64,000 bases of DNA, from positions 62,001 through 126,000 of the forward strand of contig NZ_VIGV01000001.1 in NCBI RefSeq assembly GCF_007858445.1. Reading direction: 5' to 3'. The DNA comes from Tsukamurella sputi. Its GTDB lineage: Bacteria > Actinomycetota > Actinomycetes > Mycobacteriales > Mycobacteriaceae. The translations under genes and the position numbers were made by a program. This document shows positions 8,339-20,768 of this stretch, one piece after another. Each line of letters opens with the position of its first letter. Position 1 is the stretch's first letter. Below the pieces are notes generated by a model that saw only the letters and a list, made by a program, of their open reading frames with translations, was not told the DNA's origin and made no database searches.

Positions 8339-9564
8339 GAACCGACCCTCGCAGTGCCGGCTGGAAGCCGGCATGCCTCCACCTGGAGGTCTCCTGTCGG
8401 TTCGGGTCCCTCGCTGTGCGCCGCGTCCTTGATGCTGCGCGAGACGAGGGGATCGTCGACCGCGAGACCGAACGCGAGGCGGTACTCGGCGGGCACCAGC
8501 CCATGGACACCGAGGTGGGGCGAGATCATTGCCATCCAGAGACCGCAGAGGTGGCACTGCACGCGGTCGCCGTCGTCGTGGAGCAGCCCGTAACGCGAGA
8601 GCACCAGATCCCCCAGGGCGTCGATGTACTCCGCGTGCGCCGACACCCGCTCCAGGATCTCCGCGACCCGCTGCGCGGTGCCGTCGATCCGGGTGCGGAA
8701 CTGCGGCGGGCTGAGATGCTCGAGGACGCACCGGCGCAGCTCCAGGTAGTGGTCGAGTAGGCCCTCGCTCTCCATGGCGTGCTCGAAGGCCGTACGGGGC
8801 GCCGCGTGCCCGTCGTGTTCCGACCGGGCGCCCCAGCGCGACTGCGCGCGGGAGGCCCCGCGCCGCCGGCCACTGATCCGGCCGTGCGCTGCGACGTGGT
8901 TGTCGACGCTCGCGAACCACAGCCCGCACGCGGGGCACTGCTTCAGCGCGCCGCCCGGCGCTCGGACGGCGGCGGGCACGGTGAACGAGGCGGGATCGTG
9001 ACTCCAGGCGTCGATGATCGCGACCGTGACCGACGCGGCGTCGGTCCCCACCCGGTCGGCCAGGCGGCTCGGGCCGTAGCCGTTCGCCGCGGCCCAGTTG
9101 GCGGCTTCGGCCCACGTGCCCCACGGCGCGCCGGCCGGGAGTTCGGTCAGCGGTACCCCGCGGCCCGATGACAACGGCTCCTGCGGCCCGTCCGCGTCCC
9201 TGCGCGCGGCGCGGGGGCGTGCCGGTCGACCGACCGTCCGGACCGCTTCGCGTCGACGGCGGGGCGCGTGCTCCCGTGTCGCCGCCTCCCGCCGCTGCCG
9301 CCCCCGACGGTGCACGCCCCGGTGCGCCTCGACGTCCGAGAACCAGATGCCGCAGTCCGGACACTGCTCGACGCCCACCGGCGGCGCGGCTGCGGGAGGC
9401 GCGGTGAACAGGTGCGGCGCCCGGTTCCACTCGTCGGCGATCGCCAGCATCGCGTCGATCCGCGTCACGCCCTCGCGCTCGGCGATCGCGCCCACGCCGA
9501 AGCCGCCGGCCGCCGCCCAATTGGCAGCGTCGACCCAGCGCGGATCGTGCGACTGCTCAGGCAT
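8335..9564 (-). CDS. Three-module Ros/MucR-type zinc-finger protein
   Basis: 409 residues with three C-x2-C-x9-H-x3-H zinc-finger motifs: Cys68/Cys71/His81/His85, Cys210/Cys213/His223/His227 and Cys337/Cys340/His350/His354. The 9-residue spacer is the one used by prokaryotic Ros/MucR fingers, and the third finger continues with HGLVPAEYRLAFGL, very like the MucR signature. Residues 10-85 and 151-227 are an internal duplication: each has W-x2-AANWAAA, an Ala-rich helical stretch ending AIxDxW, then FTxPxA and the finger. Basic Arg-rich linkers (86-124, 229-248) follow the first two fingers. A DNA-binding transcription factor is the likeliest role. It ends by overlapping the secreted-protein gene. 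The ATG at 9564 is the first in frame. Confidence 0.7.
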   Translation of the reverse strand: MPEQSHDPRWVDAANWAAAGGFGVGAIAEREGVTRIDAMLAIADEWNRAPHLFTAPPAAAPPVGVEQCPDCGIWFSDVEAHRGVHRRGRQRREAATREHAPRRRREAVRTVGRPARPRAARRDADGPQEPLSSGRGVPLTELPAGAPWGTWAEAANWAAANGYGPSRLADRVGTDAASVTVAIIDAWSHDPASFTVPAAVRAPGGALKQCPACGLWFASVDNHVAAHGRISGRRRGASRAQSRWGARSEHDGHAAPRTAFEHAMESEGLLDHYLELRRCVLEHLSPPQFRTRIDGTAQRVAEILERVSAHAEYIDALGDLVLSRYGLLHDDGDRVQCHLCGLWMAMISPHLGVHGLVPAEYRLAFGLAVDDPLVSRSIKDAAHSEGPEPTGDLQVEACRLPAGTARVGS

Positions 9565-9623
9565 GCCTTTCAGAATGCATCATCGTGTCAACCCACGGTG
9601 TTCTGACACGCCCGTGCGAGTCT

Positions 9624-11282
9624 CTATTCGTTCACGACGGACAGGTCACCCGCGGCGTGCTGAGCGCGGAGAACCTTCTTGTCGAACTTGCCCACGGACG
9701 TCTTCGGGACCTCCGCGATGAACGCCCAGTTGTCGGGGATCTGCCACTTCGCGAACTTCCCTGCGAGGTGTTCGCGCAGTTGAGCGACGGTGACCTCGGC
9801 GCCCGGCTGCAGCACGACCGCGACCAGGGGACGCTCGTCCCATTTCGGATCTGGCACGCCGATCGCCACCGCCTCGAGCACCGCCGGGTGCGCCATGACC
9901 TCGTTCTCGAGCTCGACGGAACTGATCCACTCGCCGCCCGACTTGATCACGTCCTTCGAGCGGTCCACGAGGGTGACGTAGCCGTCGGCGGTCAGTTTGC
10001 CGATGTCCCCGGTCCGGAGCCAGCCGCCCCCGAACTTGTCGGCTCCGACGGGCTCGGCCCCCTCCGGACTGTAGTAGCTGCCGGTCACCCAGGGGCCGCG
10101 GACCTGCACCTCGCCCTGTGTCTCGCCATCGGCCGGCACCACCTGGCCGAGGTCGTCGACGAGGCGCCCCTGCACGCCCGGGAGGAACCTCCCCTGCGTG
10201 TTCCGGTAGGCCCACGCGTCCTCGCCCGTGACGCCGCGGGGCGGCCACGCGATGCTGGCGAGCGGAGAGGTCTCCGTCATTCCCCACGCCTGCACGATCT
10301 GCACGCCGTGGCGGTCCAGCGCCTTCGCCAGGCTCAGCGGGACCGCGGAGCCGCCGCACGCGATGTGCCGCAGGTGGGTGATGTCCTGCGGGTGCTTTTC
10401 CAGGTGGTTGACGATGCCGATCCACACGGCCGGCACGGCGGCGGAGATGGTCGGCTTCTCCTCCGCGAGGAGCCGGACCATCGGCTCGGGCTGCAGGTAG
10501 CGGTCCGGGAGGATCAGGGAGGCGCCGGACATCAGGGCACCGAAGGGCGTGCCCCAGCTCATGGCGTGGAACATCGGCACGATCGGCAGCACGGTGTCGT
10601 TCGGCCCCATCCCGAGGCCGTAGCTCGCGCAGACGGCGGTCGAGTGCAGCCAGATGCTGCGGTGGCTGTACATGACGCCCTTGGGGTCACCCGTGGTGCC
10701 GGACGTGTAGCAGGCAGCGGCGGCAGCCCTCTCGTCGATCTCCGGCCAGTCGTACTCGTCGCTCTGCGCGTCCAGCAGGTCGCGGTAGTCGTGCAACCGC
10801 ACGCCCGACGGTGCTTCCACCTCGTCCTTGTTCCCGTCCACCACGATGACGTGCTCGATCGTGGTCATGCCACCGATCGCTGCATTGAGCTGCGGAATCA
10901 GGCTGCCGTCGGTGATGATCACGCGGTCGGCGGCGTGGTTGGCGATGTAGGTGATCTGGTCCGGGAAGAGCCGGATGTTGATCGTGTGCAGCACGCTGCC
11001 CATCGCCGGGATCGCGACGTAGGCGATCATGTGCTCGTTGTTGTTCCACTGGAACGTGCCCACGCGGTCGCCCGGGACCACGCCGAGGTCCTTGAGCGCG
11101 TTGGCGAGACGGGCGGCTTCGCGTCCCATCTCGCCGAAGCTCATCCGGGTGGTCTTCTCGGGCGTCCAGGTGGCCACCTCGGCAGCGTCCGCGTACCAGG
11201 TCGTGGCATGGCGGAGCAGCGTCGCCAGCGACAGGTGCTCGTCTTGCATCGTGGACATCAGGGGCAGGATCCGCTCGGTCAT
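9624..11282 (-). CDS. Long/medium-chain fatty-acid-CoA ligase (AMP-forming)
   Basis: 552 residues from ATG 11282. The AMP-binding signature YTSGTTGDPKG spans about residues 192-202, with the further adenylation motifs GMTETSPLA, GWLRTGDIG and KDVIKSGGEWIS, and a C-terminal catalytic Lys region ending KTSVGKFDKKVLR. The family activates fatty acids to acyl-CoA through an acyl-adenylate; similarity of the N-terminal half to AlkK-like ligases suggests medium or long chains. There is no signal peptide. The gene stands alone, divergent from the membrane-protein gene at 11579 across a 296-base gap. No operator is evident in that gap apart from a -10-like TACATT at 11548-11553 facing right. Confidence 0.92.
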   Translation of the reverse strand: MTERILPLMSTMQDEHLSLATLLRHATTWYADAAEVATWTPEKTTRMSFGEMGREAARLANALKDLGVVPGDRVGTFQWNNNEHMIAYVAIPAMGSVLHTINIRLFPDQITYIANHAADRVIITDGSLIPQLNAAIGGMTTIEHVIVVDGNKDEVEAPSGVRLHDYRDLLDAQSDEYDWPEIDERAAAAACYTSGTTGDPKGVMYSHRSIWLHSTAVCASYGLGMGPNDTVLPIVPMFHAMSWGTPFGALMSGASLILPDRYLQPEPMVRLLAEEKPTISAAVPAVWIGIVNHLEKHPQDITHLRHIACGGSAVPLSLAKALDRHGVQIVQAWGMTETSPLASIAWPPRGVTGEDAWAYRNTQGRFLPGVQGRLVDDLGQVVPADGETQGEVQVRGPWVTGSYYSPEGAEPVGADKFGGGWLRTGDIGKLTADGYVTLVDRSKDVIKSGGEWISSVELENEVMAHPAVLEAVAIGVPDPKWDERPLVAVVLQPGAEVTVAQLREHLAGKFAKWQIPDNWAFIAEVPKTSVGKFDKKVLRAQHAAGDLSVVNE

Positions 11283-11578
11283 AGGGCATGCGTACCGCAT
11301 GTCCGACGGTGCGCGGTCCACTTTCGTCGGACTTCCGACAGGCGGGACGGCGAGGTCGATCTCCGCGTCGAAGCGCTCGCTGACCGCGAAACGACCGGTG
11401 TTCGAGCCACCGGTTTCACCGGTGGCCGGAGCACCGACTCGATGCGTGCAAGGGATGCCGGCGAGCCCGGAGCGTTGGCCCGGTTGGACCGCGCCGGACT
11501 CACGGGCTCATGGCAGCACGCGGCGGCACGAACGCCGGCAACGGCGGTACATTCGGAGCTAGCACGAGGGGGTTCACG

Positions 11579-12577
11579 ATGGCGGAAACAGTTCCTCAGG
11601 AGATCGCGGCGCGAGTGGTGCACTCCGCAGAGCTGGTACCGGTGGGGCGGGAGCAGGCCCAGATCGCGGCACGCGACGCATCGTCGTACCTGCAGGGCCT
11701 GCGGCCGAGCACCGTCGACGATGCCTTCCGCCGCTACACCGCGAGCAACAACCCGGCGTACCTTGCGTCGATCCCTCAGCGTCGCGCCGCCTGGGGCGTT
11801 CCCGCGTGGGTGTGGATCTTCGGCGTGATCGCGGTCTTCGTCACGGGGCAGGCGGCGATCGGCGCAGGCCTGATCGCCCTGCTTCTCGTCGGCGGCGGCC
11901 TCGCGGGCTTCCGCGCCTGGCAGCTGACACGACACAAGAAGCAGCTCGCCGCGCGCGAACAGGCCCGCCTCGCCGCGAACCCGTGGCCCTTCCAGGCCGA
12001 GCGCACACCCGCATGGAACCCGGACGCCGAACCGGGCGCCACCCGGGTCGAGGCCCGGCTGTTGGGCCTCGCGGTGCTGGTCACCGAGGAGATCCGGCGC
12101 TCCCCCGCGTGGAACAACCCGATCCTCGATCAGCATCGCGTCCGCATCAACCTCGACGCCACCCTGCAGGACATCAGCCACCGCGCCTACCGGGTGTGGC
12201 GCATGCGCACCGATACTCCGCGGCCGTCGGGCGAATCCCCGGTCACGCAGGCTCTTGCGGAACACATCGACGAGTACACGCACGCCGCCCGGATGGCCGA
12301 GAACGCGCTCCGCGACCACGTGGCCGCGCTGGCCGAGTACCTCGGTGAGCTCCGCCCCGTCGAGCGTCTGCTGCACGACCTGAACCTCCTGGACCGCACC
12401 AGCACAGGCGCGCATCGTGAACTGCTGGATCAGCTGTACCGCGATGCCGTCGGCAACGAGGCGGACGCGCTCCGCCTGCAGCACCACGCGGACGAGCTGC
12501 GCGACCTGCAGGCGAGCCTCGACACGCAGTTCCACTTCCTGCGCGAACAAGTGGCCAGGACCAACCTGCTGCGCTGA
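11579..12577 (+). CDS. Membrane protein with helical cytoplasmic domain, unknown function
   Basis: 332 residues from the ATG at 11579, which has GAGGGGG at 11565-11571; longer in-frame starts lack a ribosome-binding site. Two adjacent hydrophobic helices lie at about residues 74-92 and 94-113 (a hairpin), after a soluble N-terminal part. The rest is Arg/Glu/Leu-rich and probably helical, with coiled-coil character near the end (LHHxADELRDLQASLDTQF-like spacing). I recognise no family or catalytic motif. It precedes the peptide transporter gene by 40 bases on the same strand, so co-transcription is possible but functional linkage is unsupported. Confidence 0.7.
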   Translation: MAETVPQEIAARVVHSAELVPVGREQAQIAARDASSYLQGLRPSTVDDAFRRYTASNNPAYLASIPQRRAAWGVPAWVWIFGVIAVFVTGQAAIGAGLIALLLVGGGLAGFRAWQLTRHKKQLAAREQARLAANPWPFQAERTPAWNPDAEPGATRVEARLLGLAVLVTEEIRRSPAWNNPILDQHRVRINLDATLQDISHRAYRVWRMRTDTPRPSGESPVTQALAEHIDEYTHAARMAENALRDHVAALAEYLGELRPVERLLHDLNLLDRTSTGAHRELLDQLYRDAVGNEADALRLQHHADELRDLQASLDTQFHFLREQVARTNLLR

Positions 12578-12617
12578 GCTGTCGTGCCGGGCGGCCCGCA
12601 CGTGGTTACATCAACGA

Positions 12618-14072
12618 ATGACCACCACCCCCGGTTACAAACCCGACACCCGCTTCTTCGGGCACCCGCTGCCGCTGGTGAACCTCTTCGGCGTCGAGAT
12701 GTGGGAGCGGTTCTCCTTCTACGGCATGCAGGCGATCCTCGCCTACTACCTGTACTACTCGGTCTCCGACGGCGGCCTGGGCTTCGACAAGTCCACCTCG
12801 CTCGGGATCGTGGGCGCATACGGCGGCTTCGTCTACCTCTCGACGATCGCCGGGGCGTGGGTCTCCGACCGGCTCCTCGGCGCGGAGCGCACGCTCTTCT
12901 ACTCCGCCTGCCTGGTGATGGCCGGGCACATCGCCCTCGCCGCGATCCCCGGTGCGGCCGGGGTGGCGATCGGCCTCGTGCTCGTGGCCGTCGGCTCCGG
13001 CGGAGTGAAGGGCAACGCCACCAAGGTGGTCGGGGATCTGTATCCGGCCGGCGACACCCGGCGCGACGCCGGTTTCTCCGTCTACTACATGGGCGTCAAT
13101 CTGGGGGCCTTCGTCGGACCGCTGCTGACCGGCTACCTGCAGGACCACGCGGGATTCCATTGGGGATTCGGCCTCGCGGCGGTCGGGATGGCGCTCGGCC
13201 TCATCCAGTACACGCTGACGAGAAACATGCTGCCACGGATCAGCCAGGAAGTACCGAACCCGGCGTCGCGGGGAGACATCCAACGCGTCGTCGCGGGTGG
13301 CGTGGTCGCACTCGGCATCGTCGTCGCCCTGATCCTGGCCGGGGTGATCACCGCTGCGAACCTCGTCGACGCGGTGATCATCACCGTCGCCGTGATCTCT
13401 CTGGCCTACTTCGTCTTCCTCCTCCGCAGCAGCCGAGTCGACGGTACCGAGCGCAACGGCGTGAAGGCCTTCATCCCGCTGTTCCTCTCCCAGGCCGCGT
13501 TCTGGGCGCTGTTCCAGCAGATGTTCACGTTCGTCGCCGTCTACGCCGACGAGCGCCTCGACCGATCCCTCGGAGGCTGGCAGTTCCCCGCCTCGTGGAT
13601 CCAGTCCGTCGATCCGGTGTTCATCCTGATCTTCGCGCCCGTCTTCGCGGCACTCTGGACCAAGCTCGGCCCGCGCCAGCCCAGCACCCCGATCAAGTTC
13701 GCGATCGGCACCGTCGGGATCGGCGTCGCCTTCCTGGCCTTCCTCCTGATGCCCGCCGGGACGAACACCGCACCGCTGGTCGGGCTGCTCGGCATCATGC
13801 TGATGTTCGCGCTGGCGGAGCTCTGCATCTCCCCCGTCGGCCTCAGCGTCTCGACCAAGCTCGCGCCCAGGGCCTTCTCCACGCAGATGGTGGCACTGAA
13901 CTACCTCTCGATCAGCCTCGGCAGCGCCCTCGCCGGGCGCCTCGCCACGTTCTACGACCAGAACGACGAGGCGCCGTACTTCCTGGTCCTCGGCGGAACG
14001 GCGATCGGCATCGGCTTCGTCGTGGTCGCCCTGACGCCGTTGATCAAGCGCCTCGCACCCGCGGTCGCCTAA
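12618..14072 (+). CDS. POT/PTR2-family proton-coupled oligopeptide transporter
   Basis: 484 residues, 12-14 transmembrane segments. The diagnostic E-x-x-E-R-F motif of proton-coupled peptide transporters is intact in transmembrane helix 1: [19 protein letters not shown] (Glu27, Glu30, Arg31). The second family signature is seen as [17 protein letters not shown] and the loop motif [13 protein letters not shown]. DtpT-like proteins import di- and tripeptides using the proton gradient. A long soluble loop between helices ([13 protein letters not shown]...) is usual in bacterial members. A TTACAT hexamer ends 6 bases before the ATG, compatible with a leaderless mRNA; no Shine-Dalgarno sequence is visible. 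Confidence 0.93.
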   Translation: MTTTPGYKPDTRFFGHPLPLVNLFGVEMWERFSFYGMQAILAYYLYYSVSDGGLGFDKSTSLGIVGAYGGFVYLSTIAGAWVSDRLLGAERTLFYSACLVMAGHIALAAIPGAAGVAIGLVLVAVGSGGVKGNATKVVGDLYPAGDTRRDAGFSVYYMGVNLGAFVGPLLTGYLQDHAGFHWGFGLAAVGMALGLIQYTLTRNMLPRISQEVPNPASRGDIQRVVAGGVVALGIVVALILAGVITAANLVDAVIITVAVISLAYFVFLLRSSRVDGTERNGVKAFIPLFLSQAAFWALFQQMFTFVAVYADERLDRSLGGWQFPASWIQSVDPVFILIFAPVFAALWTKLGPRQPSTPIKFAIGTVGIGVAFLAFLLMPAGTNTAPLVGLLGIMLMFALAELCISPVGLSVSTKLAPRAFSTQMVALNYLSISLGSALAGRLATFYDQNDEAPYFLVLGGTAIGIGFVVVALTPLIKRLAPAVA

Positions 14073-14172
14073 CGGTCGCGATCGGCCCCGTCGAACCTGC
14101 CGAATCCCTTCACGATCACGAGACTTCCGAGTAACTTCGTGTCCAAGCACTGGAACGACGCGAGGAGCGGCA

Positions 14173-15753
14173 TTGCCGGCGGACGAGTACGACTACATCG
14201 TGGTGGGAGCCGGCAGCGCGGGCGCCGTCATGGCGGCGCGACTGTCGGAGGATCCGGGCGTGAACGTCCTGCTCCTCGAGGCGGGCGGTGAGGCGGACGC
14301 GGACGAGATCCACATCCCGCTCGCCTTCTCCGCACTGTTCAAGACGAAATGGGACTGGAACTACACCACGACCCCGCAGAAGCACCTGGACGATCGCCCC
14401 ACGTACTGGCCGAGGATGAAGGCGCTCGGCGGCTGCTCGTCGATGAACGCGATGATCTACATCCGCGGCAACCGCGCGGATTTCGACGCCTGGGAGTCCG
14501 AGTACGGCGCGCAGGGGTGGTCCTACGACGACGTGCTCCCGTACTTCATCAAGGCCGAGGGCAACACCGCCCGCCGCGACGAGTTCCACGGCACGCGCGG
14601 CCCGCTCAACGTCGAGGACCGGGTGTACACGCACCCCCTGGTCAACGCCTGGGTGGAGAGCGCGGTCAGCTCGGGCCTGAAGCGGAACGACGACTTCAAC
14701 GGCGCGGTCCAGGACGGCGCCGGCCTGTACCAGGTCACCTGCAAGGGCGGCCGGCGTTGGTCCACCGACAAGGCCTACATCGAACCGGCGCGATCGCGGG
14801 CGAACCTCACGGTGGCGGTGGGCGCCGCCGCCCGGCGGATCGAATTCGACGGTGACCGCGCCGCGGGCGTGACCTTCAAGCAGCAGGGCGCGGAGCACAC
14901 CGTGAAGGCCCGCCGCGAGGTGATCCTCTCCGGGGGCGCGATCAACTCGCCGCAGCTCCTGATGCTCTCCGGGATCGGCCCGGCCGAGCACCTGGCCGAG
15001 TTCGGCATCGACACCCGGGTGTCCCTCGCCGGTGTGGGTGCCAACCTGCACGATCACCCGATCGTGCCGATCATCTTCGACACTCACGGCGTCAGCGACC
15101 TCATGGAGGCGCAGAACCTGCAGAACCTCCTGCGTTGGAAGATCTTCGGCAACGGTCCGCTGGCGTCGAACGGCGGCGAGGCGGGCGGCTTCTTCCGCTC
15201 CCGCGACGATCTCGAGCACCCGGACCTGCAGTACCACGTCATGGGGTCGGGCTTCTACGACAACATGTTGCACGAGCCCACGAAGCGCGGCTTCATCTGC
15301 GGGCCCACCCTGGTCAACGTCGCCAGCCGCGGCCAGGTGCGGCTGCGCTCGGCGAATCCCGACTGGCATCCGTCCCTGGAGCCGAACTACTTCGATCAGT
15401 CGGCGGACCTCGACGCGCTGCTCGCCGGCACCCGGGCCGGTTTCGAGCTCTGCCGCCAGGGTCCCCTCGCGCGCAACCTGGGCAAGCCCTGGCACGTGCC
15501 CGAGGATCCGTCGGACGACGACTTTCTGGCGCTGATCCGCGCGTACGCCCAGACCCTGTTCCACCCCGTCGGCACCTGCGCGATGGGCTCCGGCGAGGAC
15601 TCCGTGGTGGACCCGCAGCTGCGCGTCCGCGGCACGGAGGGCCTGCGCGTCGTCGATGCATCGGTCATGCCGATGATCACCCGCGGCAACACGAACGCCC
15701 CCACCATCATGATCGCCGAGAAGGCGGCCGACGAGATCAGGAAGTCAGCATGA
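14173..15753 (+). CDS. GMC-family flavin oxidoreductase (choline/alcohol dehydrogenase type)
   Basis: 526 residues. The start is a TTG at 14173, chosen because GAGGAG (14162-14167) lies correctly upstream and the protein begins directly before the FAD-binding Rossmann motif [20 protein letters not shown] signatures follow: [16 protein letters not shown] near residue 85, and [19 protein letters not shown]. The active-site His lies in [11 protein letters not shown] and the partner Asn region in NTNAPTIMI. Homologues oxidise choline, glucose or other primary alcohols to aldehydes. It overlaps the aldehyde dehydrogenase gene by 4 bases, which would allow alcohol to acid conversion as in choline to betaine. 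Substrate is not proven and no betaine transporter is nearby. A TAACTT -10 candidate is at 14132-14137. Confidence 0.9.
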   Translation: MPADEYDYIVVGAGSAGAVMAARLSEDPGVNVLLLEAGGEADADEIHIPLAFSALFKTKWDWNYTTTPQKHLDDRPTYWPRMKALGGCSSMNAMIYIRGNRADFDAWESEYGAQGWSYDDVLPYFIKAEGNTARRDEFHGTRGPLNVEDRVYTHPLVNAWVESAVSSGLKRNDDFNGAVQDGAGLYQVTCKGGRRWSTDKAYIEPARSRANLTVAVGAAARRIEFDGDRAAGVTFKQQGAEHTVKARREVILSGGAINSPQLLMLSGIGPAEHLAEFGIDTRVSLAGVGANLHDHPIVPIIFDTHGVSDLMEAQNLQNLLRWKIFGNGPLASNGGEAGGFFRSRDDLEHPDLQYHVMGSGFYDNMLHEPTKRGFICGPTLVNVASRGQVRLRSANPDWHPSLEPNYFDQSADLDALLAGTRAGFELCRQGPLARNLGKPWHVPEDPSDDDFLALIRAYAQTLFHPVGTCAMGSGEDSVVDPQLRVRGTEGLRVVDASVMPMITRGNTNAPTIMIAEKAADEIRKSA

Positions 15754-17237
15754 CCGCAGCACAGCAGAAGACCTTCGATTCCCTCGACCCGCGCACCGGC
15801 GACGTCGTCGAGACCTACCCGATCCACTCCGCCGACCACGTGCACGCCGTCGTCGCGCGCGCCCGCGAGCAGGCCGACTGGTGGCAGGAGATCGGCTTCG
15901 AGGGGCGTAAGCAGGCGTTGAACACGTGGAAGGGCGTGATCACGCGCCGCATCAACCAGCTGGCGCAGATCGTGCACGACGAGACGGGCAAGCCGCACGG
16001 CGATGCGCTGCTCGAGGCCGCGCTCGGCATCGATCACCTCTCGTACGCCGCCTCGCACGCGAAGAAGGTCCTCGGGCCCCGCCGGGTCGGCTCGGGCCTG
16101 GTCATGGCGAACCAGTCGGCGACGGTGCGCTACCACCCGCTCGGCGTGGTCGGCGTCATCGGTCCGTGGAACTACCCCGTCTTCACCCCGATGGGCTCGA
16201 TCGCCTACGCGCTGGCGGCCGGCAACGCCGTGGTCTTCAAGCCCTCGGAGTACACCCCGGGCGTGGGCGTGTGGCTGGCCCGCACCTTCGAGGAGGCCGT
16301 CGGCCGCCCCGTGCTGCAGACGGTCACCGGTCTCGGCGAGACCGGCAACGCGCTGTGCACCTCGGGCGTGAACAAGGTCGCGTTCACCGGCTCGACGAAC
16401 ACCGGCAAGAAGGTCATGGCCGCGTGCGCCGAGACGCTGACCCCCGTGGTGATCGAGGCCGGCGGCAAGGACGCCTTCCTCGTGGACCGCGATGCCGATC
16501 TGGACGCCGCCGCCGACGCCGCCGCCTGGGGCGCCTTCGCCAACGCCGGCCAGACCTGCGTGGGCGTGGAGCGCGTCTACGTGCACAAGGACGTCTACGA
16601 CCCGTTCCTGGAGAAGCTCGTCGCCAAGGCCCGTGAGGTCACCGCGAACGACTCGGACGACTCCAAGATCGGCCCCATCACCATGCCGAGCCAGCTGCCG
16701 ATCATCAAGGCGCACATCGAGGACGCCCTCGCCCGCGGCGGCCGCGCTCTGGTGGGCGGCATCGACGCGGTCGGCGATCGCTTCGTCCAGCCGACGGTGC
16801 TCGTCGACGTCCCGGAGGACTCGATCGCGGTGACGCAGGAGACCTTCGGCCCCACGGTCACCGTCGCCAAGGTGGACACCATGGACGAGGCCGTCGAGCT
16901 GGCGAACGCCACCAAGTACGGCTTGGCCGCGACCGTCTTCTCCAAGGCCCGCGGCATGGAGCTGGCCGACAGGATCCGGTCCGGCATGGCCGCGGTGAAC
17001 GGCATCATCACCTTCGCGGGCGTGCCGAACCTCCCCTTCGGCGGCGTCGGCGAGTCCGGCTTCGGCCGCATCCACGGGCCCGACGGCCTCCGCGAGTTCA
17101 CCTACGCGAAGGGCATCGCCCGCAAGCGTTTCACCCCGCTACTGAACCTGACCAGCTTCGCGCGGACCGCGGCGCAGGAGGGTCAGCTCACCCAGCTGAT
17201 GACCCTGCTCCACGGCCGGGGCGGCACGATCAAGTAG
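15750..17237 (+). CDS. NAD(P)-dependent aldehyde dehydrogenase
   Basis: 495 residues from the ATG (15750) that overlaps the oxidoreductase stop codon. Catalytic residues of the ALDH family are present: Asn141 in GPWNYPVF, Glu236 in [11 protein letters not shown], and the nucleophile Cys270 in [13 protein letters not shown]; the cofactor-binding VFKPSEYTP follows the expected spacing. It oxidises an aldehyde to the acid, most simply the product of the coupled GMC enzyme. The C-terminus extends past the core ([16 protein letters not shown]...) as in mycobacterial members of this subgroup. It ends 3 bases from the convergent PH-domain gene; no terminator is visible between them. Confidence 0.92.
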   Translation: MTAAQQKTFDSLDPRTGDVVETYPIHSADHVHAVVARAREQADWWQEIGFEGRKQALNTWKGVITRRINQLAQIVHDETGKPHGDALLEAALGIDHLSYAASHAKKVLGPRRVGSGLVMANQSATVRYHPLGVVGVIGPWNYPVFTPMGSIAYALAAGNAVVFKPSEYTPGVGVWLARTFEEAVGRPVLQTVTGLGETGNALCTSGVNKVAFTGSTNTGKKVMAACAETLTPVVIEAGGKDAFLVDRDADLDAAADAAAWGAFANAGQTCVGVERVYVHKDVYDPFLEKLVAKAREVTANDSDDSKIGPITMPSQLPIIKAHIEDALARGGRALVGGIDAVGDRFVQPTVLVDVPEDSIAVTQETFGPTVTVAKVDTMDEAVELANATKYGLAATVFSKARGMELADRIRSGMAAVNGIITFAGVPNLPFGGVGESGFGRIHGPDGLREFTYAKGIARKRFTPLLNLTSFARTAAQEGQLTQLMTLLHGRGGTIK

Positions 17238-17240
17238 CGC

Positions 17241-17696
17241 TCAGCCCTGGTACGCGGCGGCGATCTCGCGGGCACGGTCCAAGGACTGCACCGCGAGTTC
17301 GCCGTCGCGGGCCTGGATCGCCCAGATCGCGACGAACTCGTCGCGCGGGAGTTCGAGATGCGCGAACTGCGCGCCCTCGGGGAACGAGAAGCCCTCGACG
17401 ATGTCCCACGGGTAGGTGTTCTCGTTCAGGAGGTTGCGCACCGTCACCCCGTCGGGGCCGACGCGCAGTCGCGGGCGCGTGAAGAGCAGGGCGCCGCACG
17501 CCAGGATCACGCCGATCGCCACCATGCCCGCCTGATCACCGGTCTTGAAGGCGATCCCGGAGTCACCGCCGGCCTTGAGCAGCCAGGCGACGAAGACGTG
17601 GCCGAGGACCAGCACCACCGCCAGCGACCAGGCGTAGATCTTGATCTTGCGCGGGGTCACTTCGAGCACGGGCTGCGTGGTGGCGTCGGTCATCAC
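17241..17696 (-). CDS. PH-domain membrane protein, CFP-6/Rv1417-like
   Basis: 151 residues. Two hydrophobic helices (about residues 20-40 and 56-72) precede a small bacterial PH domain (VGPDGVTVRNLLNENTYPWD, ending in an amphipathic helix SLDRAREIAAAYQG). Mycobacteria carry a homologue next to ribH (Rv1417), and the same neighbourhood is kept here. Function is unknown; the family lies at the membrane. The GTG at 17696 is exactly 7 bases after a TAGAAT box (17703-17708 on this strand), so a leaderless transcript separate from the rib genes is likely. An ATG directly after it (17693) is the alternative start. Confidence 0.8.
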   Translation of the reverse strand: MMTDATTQPVLEVTPRKIKIYAWSLAVVLVLGHVFVAWLLKAGGDSGIAFKTGDQAGMVAIGVILACGALLFTRPRLRVGPDGVTVRNLLNENTYPWDIVEGFSFPEGAQFAHLELPRDEFVAIWAIQARDGELAVQSLDRAREIAAAYQG

Positions 17697-17745
17697 GCGG
17701 CCATTCTACGGAAACCGGACCGCGGGTCGCCGTGCACGTCCGCGG

Positions 17746-19912
<2,167 letters not shown>

Positions 19913-19914
19913 GG

Positions 19915-20547
19915 CTACTTCTCCTCCTCGCGCCCGGCGAATCCGGTCAGGCGCTCGACGTACTTGGCGACGATGTCCACTTCGAGGTTGACGACGGTGC
20001 CGGGCTCGGCCCCGCCCAGGTTGGTGAGGTCGAGGGTGGTGGGGATGAGCGAGACCTCGAACCAGTGCTGCGCGTCGTCGCCGGTCACCCCCTGCCCGAG
20101 CGCGGAGACGGTGAGCGAGACCCCGTCGATGGTGATGGAGCCCTTCTCCACGACGTACCGGGCCAGCTGATCCGGCAGGGCGAGGCGCACGACTGTCCAG
20201 TGCTCGGACGGGCTGAGGCTCAGGACGTGGCCGGTACCGTCGACGTGGCCCTGGACGATGTGCCCGCCGAGGCGGGAGTTGACGGCGGCGGCCCGCTCGA
20301 GGTTGACGCGGTCACCCGGGCCGAGCTTGCTCAGCGAGCTGCGCCGGAGCGATTCCTCCATGACGTCGGCGGTGAAGGCACGGCCCTCGACCGTGACGAC
20401 CGTGAGGCAGACGCCGTTGACCGCGATCGAATCGCCGTGTTTCGCATCGGAGGTGACGAGATCGCCCTGGACCGTGAATCGGGCCGCATCCGGGAGGTCC
20501 TCGCGGGCGGTGATCACGCCCAGCTCTTCGACGATGCCGGTGAACAT
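19915..20547 (-). CDS. ribE: Riboflavin synthase, alpha subunit
   Basis: 210 residues from the ATG at 20547, which has AGGAG just upstream and gives the standard N-terminus [10 protein letters not shown]. The frame stays open upstream, but that part covers the riboswitch and is not coding. The protein is an internal duplication of two lumazine-binding barrels, each with a VNGVCLTV or IDGVSLTV motif and a G-H-x-V-x-G-H segment ([13 protein letters not shown]). Trimeric riboflavin synthase dismutates two lumazines to riboflavin. First gene of the riboswitch-controlled unit. Confidence 0.95.
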   Translation of the reverse strand: MFTGIVEELGVITAREDLPDAARFTVQGDLVTSDAKHGDSIAVNGVCLTVVTVEGRAFTADVMEESLRRSSLSKLGPGDRVNLERAAAVNSRLGGHIVQGHVDGTGHVLSLSPSEHWTVVRLALPDQLARYVVEKGSITIDGVSLTVSALGQGVTGDDAQHWFEVSLIPTTLDLTNLGGAEPGTVVNLEVDIVAKYVERLTGFAGREEEK

Positions 20548-20607
20548 CCGCCGCTCCTGCCACTTCGGCCTCAGGGCGGCACGACGACGCGGGAACGACC
20601 CGCGTAG

Positions 20608-20757
20608 TTCTCTTTCATCCGGACTATGACCGTCGGCTCCGGGATCGCACCGGAATCTGCTGACCCCCACCTCGCGGTGGGGCGCTCGCGGGCTCGAACG
20701 CCGGGATCGCCCGGAGTCCATCACCGCCGGTGGGGAATCGCACCCCGCCCTGAGAAC
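20608..20757 (-). promoter_or_regulatory. FMN riboswitch (RFN element)
   Basis: Read on the minus strand, the leader has the full RFN signature: the opening TTCTCAGGGCGGGGTG, GATTCCCCACCGGCGGT, AGCCCGCGAGCGCC, GGTCAGCAGATTCCGGTG, the CCGGAGCCGACGGT block and closing ATAGTCCGGATGAAAGAGAA. It binds FMN and should lower expression of the riboflavin genes when flavin is plentiful. After it, 60 bases before ribE, comes the hairpin ACGCGGG-TCGTT-CCCGCGT (20587-20605) without a T-run, so the output may be translational or Rho-dependent rather than a classic intrinsic terminator. Confidence 0.95.
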
Positions 20758-20768
20758 TTCCGCTTCCG

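Noticed and set aside
8024-9520. Alternative frame over the zinc-finger gene
   Set aside because: Rejected in favour of the frame with three identical-spacing zinc-finger motifs and an internal repeat.
11510-11578. N-terminal extension of the 332-residue membrane protein
   Set aside because: Upstream starts lack a ribosome-binding site, and GAGGGGG lies right before the ATG at 11579.
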